A stretch of DNA of 64,000 nucleotides from Siphonodentalium dalli (Eukaryota > Mollusca > Scaphopoda > Gadilida > Siphonodentaliidae). Shown in pieces: positions 21,444 to 33,965 of this stretch (positions within the stretch are counted from its first letter, which is position 1; each line of letters opens with the position of its first letter). Made by a program: the position numbers and the translations under genes. The DNA lies in assembly GCA_032622095.1 (NCBI GenBank), contig CP136066.1, forward strand, positions 51,560,911-51,624,910, written 5' to 3'. The notes beneath the pieces were generated by a model that saw only the letters and a program-made list of their open reading frames with translations, did not search any database and was not told the DNA's origin.

Positions 21444-22953
21444 TCATTCTTCGAATCTCTTGGTAGCATTGATATATGACTGTACTATCTTGAATAATTC
21501 AGTATTAGTTTCATAAGAGACGCTTGGGTCACCGAAAAGTACTTTTTCTGTTGTTAAGACTCTTATACCAAGGCGATTAAAACGGTCAAGCATGATTTGT
21601 CTCTCTAATGGGTACAGAGGACACATGAAAATGAAATGTAATGCGGTTTCTTCGTGGTATCTACAAGTACACATAGGGGATGTGTGAATATAATTATGAA
21701 ATTTATCAAAGTTTAGGTTACTACAATTATTTCGCAGTCTACAATGAATTATGTTGGATTTTAGATCTCCCACATTAAACCATTCCGGTGGTTTAATAAC
21801 TAAGATTTTCTCGCAAACCTTTGACATGAGCTGATTAGTTGTTTCAAGTTTCCTCGTTTCGTCTGGAAGCGAATTCCACTGTTTTACCATAGCGGGAAAA
21901 AATGAATCCTGGTAATAATTAGTGTTCCCTCCCAAAGACTTAAATTTATCAGGATATCTGAGCTTATGAGATTTATTATCCCCTACACGTTGAGGCAAAA
22001 TATTAGTCAAGTACGAAGGGACTTTCTGACTTAGAATTTTAGTGAAGAGCACCCACTTGTGTGTGTGTCTTCTCTCTGCGAGTGATATCCAACCCATTTC
22101 TATCAGAAGTCGTTTATTTGAAGCAGAACGTGTTAACCCGCTGATTATTCTAGCAGCTTCAAATTGAAGTTTATCAAGAGTGTCGAGGAGGTTGTTTGGT
22201 GCACAATCCCAAATAACATCACCGTAATCGAAGAGGGGTAGTATATATGCATTGTATATTAGCAACAATGTTTTCCTTGACAGTCTAAATTTAAGCTTTC
22301 TTAATGCGGATAAGCGTGCAGCAACTCTTTGTGCGATATCGTTTATTTGAAGATCCCAGCCCAAATTCGATTGGATTTGTAACCCCAGATGTTTTTGTGA
22401 TTCAGATATTGCGAGGAATGTGGTATCAAATTCGATATTTTTTTCTAAGTCATGTTTAATTGCTTTGGATGAGACTGAAAACTGTAAAACGTTTGTTTTT
22501 AAAGGATTGAAGCTGACAAGCCACGTGCAGGATCAGTTATGTATTGTACTGAGATCTTTATTTACCGTATACAAGAATTCGTCATGCTCTTTGTGATTAA
22601 CAGTTAAGCAAGTGTCATCAGCATATAATCGCGCCAGAGAGTGTAAGTTATCTGCCAAATCATTGATGTATACAAGGAATAGGAAATGTCCCAGAACAAA
22701 CCCCTGGGGGACTCCAGCATGAATAGGCTTGTTTTCGGAAAAGGTGGTCCCCACGAGGACACGTTGTCTGTGATTTTTTGCTTATATAATCAGATAACCA
22801 GGTCAAACATTCACCAACATCTCCATAAGATTCTAACTTCGCCAAAAGACCTCTGTGCCAAACCCTTTCAAACGCTTTAGAAATGTCACAGAACACGGCA
22901 CAAGTGTGTGCGGTTATCAAGTGATAAGCACAAAGAATGATACAGTTCGACAA
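21444..22953 (-). pseudogene. LINE reverse transcriptase palm, thumb and C-terminal region
   Basis: From 22953, AVFCDISKAFERVWH is RT motif A (F-D-I-S-K-A-F). After a frameshift near 22.75 kb, AGVPQGFVLGHFLF is motif B; two usually conserved residues (S and P of GSVLGP) are changed to F and H. LYADDTCL at about 22625-22602 is the catalytic YADD motif C. A TGA at 22533-22535 interrupts STIHN and WLVSFNPLKT; the flanking frame is otherwise continuous, and Trp is expected there. Further on, KHLGLQIQSNLGWD, LPLFDYGDVIWD and LDKLQFEAARIISG are typical of CR1/Jockey-like thumbs. Near the end CTCRYHEETALHFIFMCPLY provides a C-x-C..H..C arrangement seen in C-terminal LINE zinc fingers. Nonfunctional as it stands. 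Confidence 0.85.
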
Positions 22954-23827
22954 GTTGAAATGTAGTACAATGCGAAGGTAAAAAGCCAGATTGATATGAG
23001 TATATTAATTCGTTTTCTTTAAAATGGCTCAATAGGTTTTTCAATATTAGTTTTTCAAATATTTTCCCGAGGCAACATAGGAGAGATATTGGTCTGTAAT
23101 TATTCGTGTCCGCTGGGTCACCCTTCTTGAATATTGGAACTACGTTGACAAGTTTCCATGAGCTTGGGAAACGACAAGTCGCGATCGATTTATTAAATAT
23201 TATCAACAATGGCGAGGTTATTTCACGCGCAGTTTCTTTTAGCATTCTCTGGCTGATTACATCGTGTCCATGTGCTTTATTTATGTTTAGGTAACAAATT
23301 TCTAGTAGAATATCTTCAGGTTGGAATTTAATCGTATTTAACGTTTTCGAGCATTTTGGTACTAATATTGGTACACTTTTATTTTGTTCGTTGATTTGAC
23401 CATTTCGTATGAAAGCATAATTCAACAAGTTAGCTTTTACCGTATCATCTGTTGCTACTGGGCGATTTGTCGTGCCGTCTGATGTATACAGCGGGGGAAT
23501 CGCGGTCGTTTTGTTTTTACCCATCAGGCTTTTTGTCAGGTTCCAAAAATATTTAGGCGAGCAGGAGTTTTCTATATGTTCTTGTAAATTATTTTCGTAT
23601 GACTTCTTGGCATACTTTATCATATTATTTACTTTATTCCGAGTTCGTTTGAATTTTTCACGGTCCGTTAATCGTTTCGATTTAATAAATAATTTTCTAT
23701 ATCTATCCCTGCGCCTCATCTCGCATCGTAATTCGGACGTGAACCATGGCTTATCATTCGGGCGAATTAATACTTTACGTTTCGGAATGTTATCATTCAT
23801 AATTTGCATGTAAGTATTAGTAAACAC
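22886..23827 (-). pseudogene. LINE linker and RT finger domain
   Basis: The segment opens with RPNDKPWFTSEL and RRRDRYRKLFIKSK, the usual basic linker between endonuclease and RT in CR1/Jockey-like elements. YFWNLTKSLMG follows. The RT fingers are recognisable from INKAHGHDVISQRMLK (G-x-D-x-I motif; GHD here, where GPD is usual), SWKLVNVVPIFKKGD and NNYRPISLLCCLGKIFEKLI. The frame is shifted relative to both neighbours, so at least one indel lies on each side. It ends around LYHSLCLSLDNRTHL, just before RT motif A, which continues in another frame from about 22953. Confidence 0.85.
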
Positions 23828-23913
23828 CGATACTGCATTATCTAAATGTAGTGGTCGTAACTTATCGACCCAATTTATATTTGAAATTTGAAATTTGAAA
23901 AAGTCGTATTTCC

Positions 23914-24780
23914 TTATGTCGCGATAAAATGGTTCATCAACAACGAAATCGAAAGACAGAATTGCATAAACCCATAGTGGTCAGAGACAACTAAATCAAT
24001 AATATCCGCGTCGTACGAAACGACGGTATCACTGACAATAACAGGGTCAAGCAACGTCTGTGATGATTGTGCCACGCGGGTAGGACTAGAGATAAGATGT
24101 CTCATGTTAAAGTGTGATATAATACCTTTGAGTGTTGAGTTGGGGTTGAGAAGATCAGAGTTGAAATCTCCTAGAAGTACAACGTTTGTTGTCACGTCGA
24201 CTGCTGAACGGATAGAATTAGTAAGTTGCTTCCAATAATTAGGTGCCGCAAAATCGTCTGACCGATATGACACTCCAATAACATAGCTAGTCTTATTGGA
24301 CATAATTTCTACCCATATAGAGTCTTCGCTCTCTAATTCGCATCGTCGAAAGTATGATAAGTTTTGAGAAATATACATGCATAGCCCACATCTTCGCTCA
24401 TTTATGTCTTTCCTGATCGGGGGACAGAATGACTGTATTAAAAAATTTGATGATGGAAAGTCGACGCTGAGGTGAGTTTCAGTGAAGCAAATTATCTCCT
24501 ATTGGCTTATGATATCAGATATAGAGGAAAGTTTATTCCTAACACTCCTAATGTTATTGTGATATACAGAAATATGGCCGGGATCTTGGGTAACTCCAGG
24601 ATTTGGGTGAACGTCGCCAGCTAACAAGACTAACAATGAAAGAAGTAAGACAAACTGAATGTTTATAGAAATACTGATACCATTATTCTTTGAATAATAT
24701 CTTTTCTTAGACCTCTGGAGCGCAACAATATTAAACAAACCTATGACTGCTCTAAATTGATCTAAAACTATGCCCATCAT
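23914..24780 (-). pseudogene. LINE ORF2 N-terminus with 2A-like motif and AP-type endonuclease
   Basis: Residues 41-54 are a hydrophobic run (FVLLLSLLVLLA) followed by GDVHPNPG, a 2A-like motif. Then VYHNNIRSVRNKLSSISDII begins the endonuclease (NIRSL.NK in relatives). A TAG at 24499-24501 interrupts the frame. The next 40 codons continue in the same frame with CFTETHLS, holding the metal-binding Glu. LGDFNSDL holds the Asp/Asn pair, and LVVSDHYGF the C-terminal Asp-His pair. All key catalytic residues of the endonuclease are visible. The frame is lost near 23.9 kb, after the endonuclease domain. One nonsense codon plus this frameshift inactivate it. Confidence 0.85.
24592..24618 (-). other. 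2A-like peptide motif at the LINE ORF2 N-terminus
   Basis: The residues GDVHPNPGV follow a hydrophobic leucine-rich stretch. The 2A consensus is D-V/I-E-x-N-P-G-P; here H replaces E and the final P is V. 2A sequences cause ribosomes to skip a peptide bond and release the upstream peptide. Similar motifs are known at the start of ORF2 in APE-type LINEs of several invertebrates. The lost final Pro suggests that this copy would not skip efficiently. It may be decay or a family variant. Confidence 0.6.
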
Positions 24781-24839
24781 GGTGGGAGATAGTCAGGAAA
24801 AGTTTGTATTATGGGAGCAGTCACACGGAGAATACTTAT

Positions 24840-27200
24840 GTGGCAGGGAGTCCTTTCAGCCAGTGAAACTGTAATGTGCGAGTGCAAACAATTGTGTGAA
24901 AGTAATAACAAGAGTGTATATACACAAATATGTAAATGTAGATGATATGAACCATTTCATATGGTATAGTGGGCCGTGTTACGTCAGTATGCAAACACTA
25001 GTTGACTTGAATGAACATTTCTTCAATGTTCTTGAATAAAAAGAATGTTCAGTCACATATAATGTAATGTATCTTACTGAACCAATTTGAGATGAACAGA
25101 ATTTTTGGAATTGGCTGAGTTTATTGATTTATTTATACATTCTGTTCAGAGGGGACGCTTCAAACAAATAGACTCGGCCAAGTTTGAAGTCAGATACTAG
25201 CTGAAAACTACATTATTTCAGTGAATGGAACGATCACGGCCTGCGGTCCACTTTCATGTGAATGAATTACACTTTTAGCAAAGTGTTCATCGTATACATG
25301 GTTGGTTGACCAATGATTATGCAACATATTATGAGATTACTATTATTAGCCAATATAAACACCAATCAATAGATGGAACAAAATCATAAAAGTGTTACTT
25401 GTTATATAATCATTCCAAGACAATTTTGTGTCACTAAAATCAGCATGAACTAGGCAAACACAATATTCATAATACTGTGGGGTGAATTTTAAGTGTCAGC
25501 CAAATGGATATCTTAAAGCTACATATTCACCATTCATATTTGCGTATAATTATCGCATTCGATATATTTGGTACACAGTGTCAGGTGTCGAAAAGTTACT
25601 CTTACCATACATGTACATGCACATATTGTCACCACTCCATCATATATGTCGGTAATAAATGTGGACTGGCTTTCCGCTCTGCAATTCTCTATATATGAAT
25701 GCAAGCCTATCCTTCTGCTAGTGCCCACATACTTATCTGATATTATACCATAAGAGTGCGACATCAGAACACTATCAAACTCACTTTTAGCAATGAGATA
25801 CTGATCAACGGCCCAAAAATAAAAAAATTGTCTACGTTAACGACTGTTTACACCTGTTGCCCAAAAGCAGTAAATAATGGACGCTTTCTGTTTAAATAAT
25901 TAAAATATAAGATGCATTGCAATGCCAGGTGTACTGTATGACATTTACTAGTATGTGTGCATGCATCCTAAGTCTAAACTAATATATCTTAACATGACAC
26001 TCAGTTTATATGTCCAAACTTGATAAAACTACTACTGCATAAACTATGTCAGATTTGGCACTTACAGTCAAAAGAATTTTTGTAGCTGATCGAACAGTGA
26101 ATTATTGGTCTATTCCTCTCCCAATCAACAGCAAGTCACGATTTATCAGCTGCTTATTACCAGTATGTGTCGATGATGTAGAATACACAGTACATGTAAT
26201 TTAACATGTTTGAATGTGCATGGAATTAAGATAATAATTACAGGAACATACATGTTCATGCACCAGAATTCTACCGTATAGTAGAATCGTGAACCTGGAA
26301 TTTAGTTCAAAATTATAATATTTGTTTTGGATAGATTGTTTTACCAAATGTGGCCACGATGACGCCTTGTTGGGGAGTAGTCACACAATTGTATTACTAG
26401 CCTGGTGGTCTAAGTCAAGCTGTACCATACCGGTATTCATAAACAAATATTTTGAGGATGGGTATACAGGGCGTCATTAAAGACATGTTTCTGGCACTTT
26501 CTTCCAGGGTGTTCACCACATGGAGTCATGAAAGATGATACCACCAATTAGCGTGTCACCATGTTTGTACGTGTATATAAATGCAAAATATACAAATGTG
26601 TCATGCTGAGGACTAAATTTAAGCAATCTGCTTTAAGCAATAAAATGGTTCATTTGGACAATACAAGTGGGAGCCTTTGGCTTAATTCTGATTATGCAAT
26701 GAACAAAAGTACCAATCACTGACTAATATCACTAGTTAGTTGATACATGTACATGTACAACCATCTGATATATATAGGCAGTCATATGTGAGACCATTTT
26801 CAATTTTTCATATCTATTCCTTATTTGGGCTTAAGTACAATTAATTTTCACTTAAGCACATCATTTGCTTTTAAGCGCAATTCCATTATGCTGTGCTTAG
26901 ATTTTGTAATATCACCTCTGGTTAAGTGGTCCTGTTAGTATGATGTGACATTGGTAATTCCTGCAGAATTTTGATGATGCTCAAGCTGGGAGGGCAAAAT
27001 GATGCTGTTAAGAACAAGTTTCGTTATTTTTTTCTGAAGTTGTCATTAAATTCGGATGTGTTTGGCTAATCCAAGCGGAGGGTACCCTCCTATATGATCG
27101 TTGATATTATATCCCATAAAAAATGTCATCATCTTCATCACAATTAGACATTTTTATATACTACTAGTACATCATGGGTGGCGCCAGGATCTCCCCAAAG
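24840..27200. other. Unannotated non-coding stretch
   Basis: It holds a few short features only. GAATGAACATTTCTTCAATG and TTCTTGAATAAAAAGAATGTTC near 25.01-25.05 kb form inverted copies. A four-motif CTTAAG cluster lies at 26826-26885. ATAAACACCAATCAATAG at 25357 resembles a worn LINE/SINE tail. No exon was recognised. Confidence 0.35.
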
Positions 27201-27207
27201 CAGGGGC

Positions 27208-27710
27208 TGTGATAGATCATGCCATGAATCTCTACTCTGGTAAAAGCCCGTAGAGATCATATTCCACCAGTACATAACCTGGGAACTGTTTGATATTCTG
27301 ACCCGTTCTGACAGGGGACTTTATAACATTGAACAAACAAGACAGGGAATATATGTCTTTGTTAATACTTGTTCCTCAATAATCAACTTCACATTAGGGT
27401 GTTGTCGCAGCTCGATATTGCATACTTTTCCATGCCTTTTGTGAGCCTACATGTATATCGCAATAAATATTGAATTAATTACCAGTCAGAAATTCCATAA
27501 TTACATTTATAAGCAACGCAAAGCAAAATCGCTCAGGAAGTCACTTAAATCTTGCAATTTCGAGTTGGAACATACACCTACACTCCTACATTGAAGTATA
27601 TTATTAAGGAACAGGTACTAACTTAGAAATTTCTACATATTTGTACTGGTGGAATATGATCTCAACGGGCGTTAGCCATATCAGAGATTCATGGCGTGAT
27701 CTAGTTCTGT
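27208..27710. mobile_element. Short element with ~67-bp terminal inverted repeats
   Basis: The left arm (GTGATAGATCATGCCATGAA then TCTCTAC...GAGATCATATTCCACCAGTA) is complementary to the right arm (TACTGGTGGAATATGATCTC...AGAGATTCATGGCGTGATCT). The inside has no coding. The adjoining GGCGCCAGGATCTCCCCAAA then GCAGGGGCT on the left also occurs at 57744-57780. The true left end may therefore be near 27170. Confidence 0.55.
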
Positions 27711-27873
27711 GATGAGCGCTTTCGAAAATTGAAGGGTACACCGCATATGCACCACACTATATATAATTCAGAATAAGAACACTGTTAATATATAGGTGGC
27801 TGTCAACCGTTCAATTTCAACTTCCAACAGTTATATGTGTTTACTCTGATTCTGAAAAGATTCGAGTCCATAC

Positions 27874-29101
27874 CAGTGTTCGCGCTGGACCAAAAAATCT
27901 TTTAGCCAAAAGTTTAGCCAAATGAAAAGTTTATTAGCCAAATGAAAATTTATTTAGCCAAATGTGTTTTGGCCAAATTAAAAAAGAAATTTGGCCAAAT
28001 TAAATCTTCGTTTTCTGGGCGGTTCACAATTAATGACTAAAATCGTTGTTTAAACTTTATTTGTCATACTCATAATTAAAACAACACAGAAACAACTTTA
28101 AAAACAATATTATATGAACATATATATGCATCATATCACACAGGCAGATTAAATCATAAAACATTAATTGGCCTATATAATACGGCGAAATTTTACATCG
28201 GACCATACGCAGAAAGCCCGGTGAAACATTCTATATAATTATAATCACATAAATCCGCTAAATTAATTGCTTATTATAGTAAGGTGTTGTTAACTGTTGA
28301 CTTTATGACACACATTATAAGCGCCGATTGATACGCGCGCAACAGTTTGTCTCAAATAAATTGTTATCAAAACACAGGTTTGTGGCCGCGGACATAAGCC
28401 GATTAAGTGTGATGTAATTTATCCATGAACTTGACAAATGGAGGTGCTATCACCATTCGACACGGAAATGGGACCTTAATTAAACAGACACGTTTCATTT
28501 GCGTGGGACACGGCAGTTTGAGGGTTAATTAATCCCAAAATACACGGAACGCCTTTACGATATTCCGATAGGACTATGTTTACTCTATGTTCTCTGAAAA
28601 AAAATGGTGCTGCTGACAACTCTCTTCAAAGCATACATGCTTAGCATTATTTACAACGTCGTTGTCATCGTCGGCGTATAAACAAAAAATCCGCTTATAA
28701 TTTGGACACTACAAAAAAAATCTTTAAAACAACAGCGTCACCATTAAGTATTCACCTAGCAATTGCGCTTACTGACAACAACTCTCTTCAAAGCATATAT
28801 ATAAACAAAAATACTAATCAGATGTCAAACAGTTGTGTAATATTCCCTTTGTACAGCCGCCACAATCCAATCAACGCCACCGTTACCGAACGAAAATAAC
28901 TAAATACTTTCGTCACCTAACTTCGTCTTGAATGTCGATCTATTGAGCGCTTTTATCAATTTGCTTTCTGACTCCATGCTTTCCGTCTCCATTTGGGGTA
29001 CAAAAAGTTTAGCCAAAAGTTTAGCCAAATGAAATTTTTATTAGCCAAATTCGAAAAAGATTAGCCATTGGCTAATTTGGCTACCGACAGCGCGAACACT
29101 G
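27874..29101. mobile_element. Non-autonomous hAT transposon (exact 14-bp TIRs, exact 8-bp TSD)
   Basis: The ends are CAGTGTTCGCGCTG on the left and CAGCGCGAACACTG on the right, an exact inverted match. Both are flanked by GTCCATAC (27866-27873 and 29102-29109), an exact 8-bp target duplication. Both features are diagnostic of hAT elements. Subterminal TTTAGCCAAA/TTAGCCAAAT repeats occur many times at both ends, as expected for transposase-binding sites. The 1228-bp body encodes no transposase, so movement would depend on a partner elsewhere. Related ends lie at 808-831 and, more distantly, at 41451. Confidence 0.9.
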
Positions 29102-29464
29102 GTCCATACGGGTCAATGTTCCAAGTTTACGACATCAACGTGTGGCTGTTTAGAGTGAAGGCCAGTTGTATGAACCGAAAGGACGAATAGGTTGGCGCTC
29201 GAAAAGTTTTCACACTGTCTTGCATTTGCTACTGTGGTATCAATAAATATTACGAAATAACAGACACAAATCTGGAAGAAAACAAAAACACAAACAGGTT
29301 ACTGTTTTGAATTCCTTATTGACGATTGAATCGGGAATTAGAAAACACAAACTCAATTATTAATATTACTCAAAGATAATACAAAATGCAATCACCACAA
29401 TTCCTGTCAAATGTGACATCAAAAACATTATCCGCAAGCCAATACGTCGAATAATAACACAAAG

Positions 29465-29622
29465 TCTCATAATTGAGAACGCTCTCTATCGTCTACCGCT
29501 TCTGGGCAACGGATGCATTGATACTCTTTATATTGGAATTTAAATAATCTTACAAAGAGCGTATATAGTTTTGTCAACCAAAACCGAGTACAATAAATAG
29601 CGTTCTCAATTGTGTGATTTTG
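29465..29622. repeat. Inverted repeat with GAACGCTCTTTAT-type ends
   Basis: ATAATTGAGAACGCTCTCTA on the left is inverted as AATAGCGTTCTCAATTGTGT on the right. An ACGCTCTTTAT-like core also recurs near 38.55-38.75, 50.45-50.52 and 52.26-52.37 kb, so a dispersed small repeat family is likely. Confidence 0.45.
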
Positions 29623-29829
29623 TGTACTGGTAGATCTCGGCATGTTAGGCCTACTGTGATTTATGAACTCCAAGATATTGAAAATTAGAAGAATGTTTGC
29701 TTGGCTGACAAAATTCAAAACGTGTTAGAGCTCCCTCTTTTGAAAGTCGACATCCGCAAGTAAAGACCTATTAATTATGGCTTCATGGTCGGGTCAGCCC
29801 ATATAAAAATCTACCATAGTAAATCCACC

Positions 29830-30240
29830 CAGGTTTTTTGGGCCAATACCCGGGTGTCAATCTATCTACCAAGACATCCACCAACCATCAAGACCCCCTG
29901 AAACCCGTGTTTTACCAGGATTAACCCAGCTGAAACTAGACAAAATCCCTGGTGTGGATAAACCTGGGTGTAATTACCCAGATGACCACACACAGGTGTA
30001 CCCTGGTGTTTCCTACCTGGGTGTTTCCCCACCAGGTGTACCATGGTGTTAGTCACCCAGATGTTCCCTACCTATGGGTGTATCTTGGATGTTTCCAACC
30101 CATGTGTACCTTGGTGTTTTCTTATCCCGGTGTACCGTGGTGTTTTCTTACCCAAGTGGATTTCCCAGTATTTCCACCCAGGTATACTGTTAGAACTTTG
30201 CCTATAATGATTTCAAGCTGCGATGGACCAAAGTTCTAAT
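29830..30240. repeat. CCCAGGTGTACC-type minisatellite followed by a hairpin
   Basis: Degenerate units such as CAGGTGTACCCTGGTGTTTC then CTACCTGGGTG repeat about ten times with a 26-36-bp period. Each unit holds an inverted CCCAGGTG/CACCTGGG core. The array ends with TTAGAACTTTG...CAAAGTTCTAA, a hairpin with 11-bp arms (30190-30240). The reading frames on both strands are products of the repeat. Confidence 0.65.
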
Positions 30241-30244
30241 TGTA

Positions 30245-31870
30245 TTCATTTGGGGTAAACGTACCGAATTGACAGCGATGTGTTTAAAATAATGAGATGT
30301 TTAATTGTATGAAGATATATAAGATGGTAACAATATCACCGTCAATGTCTTTTGGTGTCTCCATGATGGAACTGTGATGTTATAAATACGTCCGCATCCG
30401 ACGGTGATCGATAACCGAGTTCTAATGTCATTGTTCTCCTGGTCAGCCGACCGCGTCACAGTTCACACACATTGCGTGCTGAGTAGAATTCCGTGAGCAG
30501 TCCGATTTGTCCACTCCAGTCACAACACTCGGTCACGCATTACGGCACACTGACATACTATAGCTGTTCTGTTTTCATTGACGCAGTTGGTCTCTGTTGG
30601 TGCAGACACGATAGCATATTTCTCCGAAACCGACATTCACCACACTCCTCCCATTCCATTTTGAAGGACCGGGCGTATATATTGTAGAGACCAACTTCAA
30701 TCTGCATCTACAATGAAAACAACTAGAACAGATACAGTGTGTTACATCAAAACGTTGTTCCATACATTGTCAGAAATCTACATGTACCCAGTAGAGTGGA
30801 CTCAATCCAAAATTAGTATATTTCCCAGTACCGATCCATTTAATATCGGTGACCTGTTAAATTTATATCGACAGAATTCATTTTCTGGGACTTCTGTTAT
30901 CCCTATACAGTGTATGTCTCATTCACAATATAAAATTAAGATTTGAGCTTCACCTTATGTCTAGTGGTCATTGGGAGTGTTGGGGTTATACATCATAATT
31001 TGGGTTTCCATACATTCTGTTTAAGAGCATGGACTGTGTAAATAAAGACACAAATGACAATCATGACATAGCATTGATCCATATATCATATATGTTATGT
31101 CTCGAGTATACTGCGTCAGTCTGCGTGCAGTACATGCACATTGTACATGCTATTATTCAGAATATGGCTGATGAGCGAATACGAGTTACACGTATTCAAA
31201 TTCCAAGAAGTAACAATATATGATGGTAACAATTATGCATGCTGAATGTTATATCGTTAAATCTGTTATCAAAAAGATATGGAGGTTCGGCATTACTAAT
31301 AGACTAGTGACCATGGCGCAATGTTCGGTAAAACATACAAGTCTGAACTTGAAGTCGGAAAATTGAAACACTTAGATCATTCGATTCACTTGTTACTTTT
31401 AATTTCCAACTATTGAAATTTGAGTGATGAAATTTCTAACTATGACAATTATGGTCCTCGTTCGGATTGTGACAACCCACACCCTGTCAGTACGTGCCTA
31501 AGACCAAATCGGATTCACATAACCTATATTGATTATCAATAATTACACTTCGTCCACAACGGTTCATCGAAAGAATGGATCCCAATTATAATTTAGATTA
31601 TAAATTAGACCAAACGTATTTCCGAGTAGTCTTTATTGTCTGCTACACGTAGTATAAACTACCAACACCAAAGTGAAAATAATTATACCATGCATGATGC
31701 ATGCCGAGTGGGATGTGAACATTTTTACGGAATTTAACCAATATATTTCTTGACGCTTGGTGAGCGATGCGACTGATATACTATATATGGAGAAGACATG
31801 TCAATTCCATAATATTCATTACATTCGTATGAATTCAACGAATATTGATGAACAACGTCATGGTGTAACT
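30245..31870. other. Unannotated non-coding stretch
   Basis: It contains an inverted pair GTTGGTCTCTG / TAGAGACCAAC around 30587-30695. Open frames of 60-77 residues show no motifs. A GC-richer segment at 30.38-30.55 kb is unassigned. Confidence 0.3.
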
Positions 31871-31879
31871 TTTCCGGGT

Positions 31880-32012
31880 GCAGGACATTTCGGCACATGG
31901 ACGTTTCGGCACCTAGTTTTCAGGATGTTTCGGCACCTGGGGTTTCGGCAATTGTTATTTCGGACCAAGCATTTGGATGTTTCGGAACGTCATCGAAGAC
32001 GTTTCGGCACAT
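31880..32012. repeat. GGACGTTTCGGCACCTGG minisatellite
   Basis: Units of about 18-24 bp built on GGA(C/T)(G/A)TTTCGGCAC(C/A)T repeat six to seven times. A chance frame of 91 residues runs through them. Confidence 0.65.
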
Positions 32013-33965
32013 TATTTAATTACTATATTTAATATGATTAGTATGAAGTTGAACATTTCGCAATGTTTTCTCGCATTGTGTTTTGAAAAATGCGGCTAAT
32101 TTCACTACATTTGGCTTTTACATATGGCTCAAGATAATTTGTTTTTAGTACCCAGATTGTTTACAAAATAAACGATATAGGTAAAATTGATACATTTGTT
32201 ATTGTAATAATGATTTATAAGACTATAATCCGAATACTTGTGTTGCCACGTGTATACTATATCAATACAGTTGATATTTATAGCTGGTATAAAAGTTTAA
32301 TCCAGCTGTGTATTTAACGGCCTGTTGTATCATCAGATGTCAGAACATAGTGACCAAACTCGATTACACATACATACATTGAGAGACACCCGTTAACAGT
32401 CACTTTAAGCCCGTTTGACCCGTCTTGATAAATCAATTAACGCGAAGTGACATGCGTAATTATTAGTCATTAACGACGAAGAACCATCAACGCATGACCG
32501 AATCGATTCGCGGTGGAAATTAAGGAACACACCCTAGTCAAGTTGTCCTGCTAATGTGATATGGTGCTGATGGCTAATGATTAACTGCTATGCGATATTA
32601 CGGAAAACTGATGCTGTTACGAAAAGATGGTAAGCGGATTTTGATGCGAGGCTTAAGGCGACGTCATCACGTGACACATCTTGAGACGCGATATTATTAG
32701 ACGCCGGAAATACCCAAACGAGTCAGCAACGAGGTCGTCAATGACGCTTCGTTTACGTAGCACGAATTTTAAATTACTATTACTATGTTGAGCTGTCAAT
32801 ATCGCCACATATATAAACTAGTTTTAGTAATACATTGGCGATTTAATTATGCATATATTAAAATGGTAAACTAGTGTTGACATGTTCAATGATGTTGTTG
32901 TTGAAAAAGTATTGAAACTTTTTGGGGGATAATTTAGACTGTTTTGCCGTGCAAATTGCAATCAACTTCAGCTTCGCCTTCAATCAAATCATGAAACTAA
33001 ATGAAAGTTGAAACTGATCTACGATATTTTAGAGTGGATGAATATGATTGTGTTGGTAGGAAAGAAGTTGTTTGAGTCAGGGTTTGGTGTGGGGGAAGAT
33101 GTCCAGCCCCCCCCTCCCAGCGCCTACATCAATCATACATACATATGACAGATAATTATGCCATGGTTTTATTGTTTATTTTGATTTAAATAGTCATGAG
33201 ACGGCGAGGGACAAGCCCGCTTACATATTTTCTATGATGGCCGGGCCCTTAAAAGTTTGAACCCCAAATTGGAGCCCGCGCAGAGAAAACCTAAGTCAGC
33301 TATACAATGTAAGCCTACCTGTGAAGTGGATATCTTGGACATCCACCCCACCCCTATGGGCCTAACTTAGCTTGACTCAAACAATGTTTTCGCAGAAACA
33401 GTGAATTTCTCGCCACAAAAATAACCAAATATCTTAGGATGATTTTTTTCAAAAGTAAGTTGGTGTGTGGGTGGGGGAGATATCCAGACTTGGATATTTA
33501 TGGATTTTATTCCCCCACCCCCAGCCTGATTCAGACACAAAAGTGAATTGTTCTCGCCGTTTCAGGACTATATAAATAAGGCACCAAAAAAACCTGTGTT
33601 TAGGGTTTCCCTACAATACTGAGAAAAGGGTGCCTACCCACAACTTTTTATTCGATGTAGACACAGATAACAAAAAAAAAATTAGTGGAAAGGGCATCGA
33701 AAGGTATCTTACCCATTTTCAAACCTATCCTATAAAATAAGAAGTTTTATTAGTCTCTATGCTCAGAATAATTCAAGAAAACAATATCTAGTATTGAACC
33801 TGTCAATTAATCTGAATGGTGAAGCTTTCTATAATGAATTGCCAATGACCCAATTGAATTCAAACAATTCCTACCTACCTACCCTAATTATTTTAGATCA
33901 TGTAACCCTAAACAGAGGTATTATTTTGTTTGCCTAAAAATAATAGGCAGAAATATCTTGGTATG

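Larger units (their letters stand above)
21173..24830 (-). mobile_element. APE-type non-LTR retrotransposon (CR1/Jockey-like LINE), near full length, inactivated
   Basis: On the minus strand the order is: a short hydrophobic N-terminus with a 2A-like motif, an apurinic/apyrimidinic-type endonuclease, reverse transcriptase and a C-terminal zinc-finger-like region, then a 3' end with AATAAATATGTTTAAACTA. This is the layout of APE-type LINE ORF2 proteins, which nick target DNA and copy their own RNA into the nick. The reading frame is broken by two nonsense codons (24499 and 22533) and at least three frameshifts (near 23.9, 22.9 and 22.75 kb). No separate gag-like ORF1 was found upstream. The 5' boundary is approximate. 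Confidence 0.85.

Noticed and set aside
26510-26580. TTTCTTCCAG acceptor followed by a short open frame
   Set aside because: The frame closes after about 15 codons and no donor is present before the stop.
30713-30946. 77-residue frame preceded by a GGCGTATATATTG TATA-like sequence
   Set aside because: TATA-like words are common in this AT-rich DNA, and the protein has no recognisable feature.
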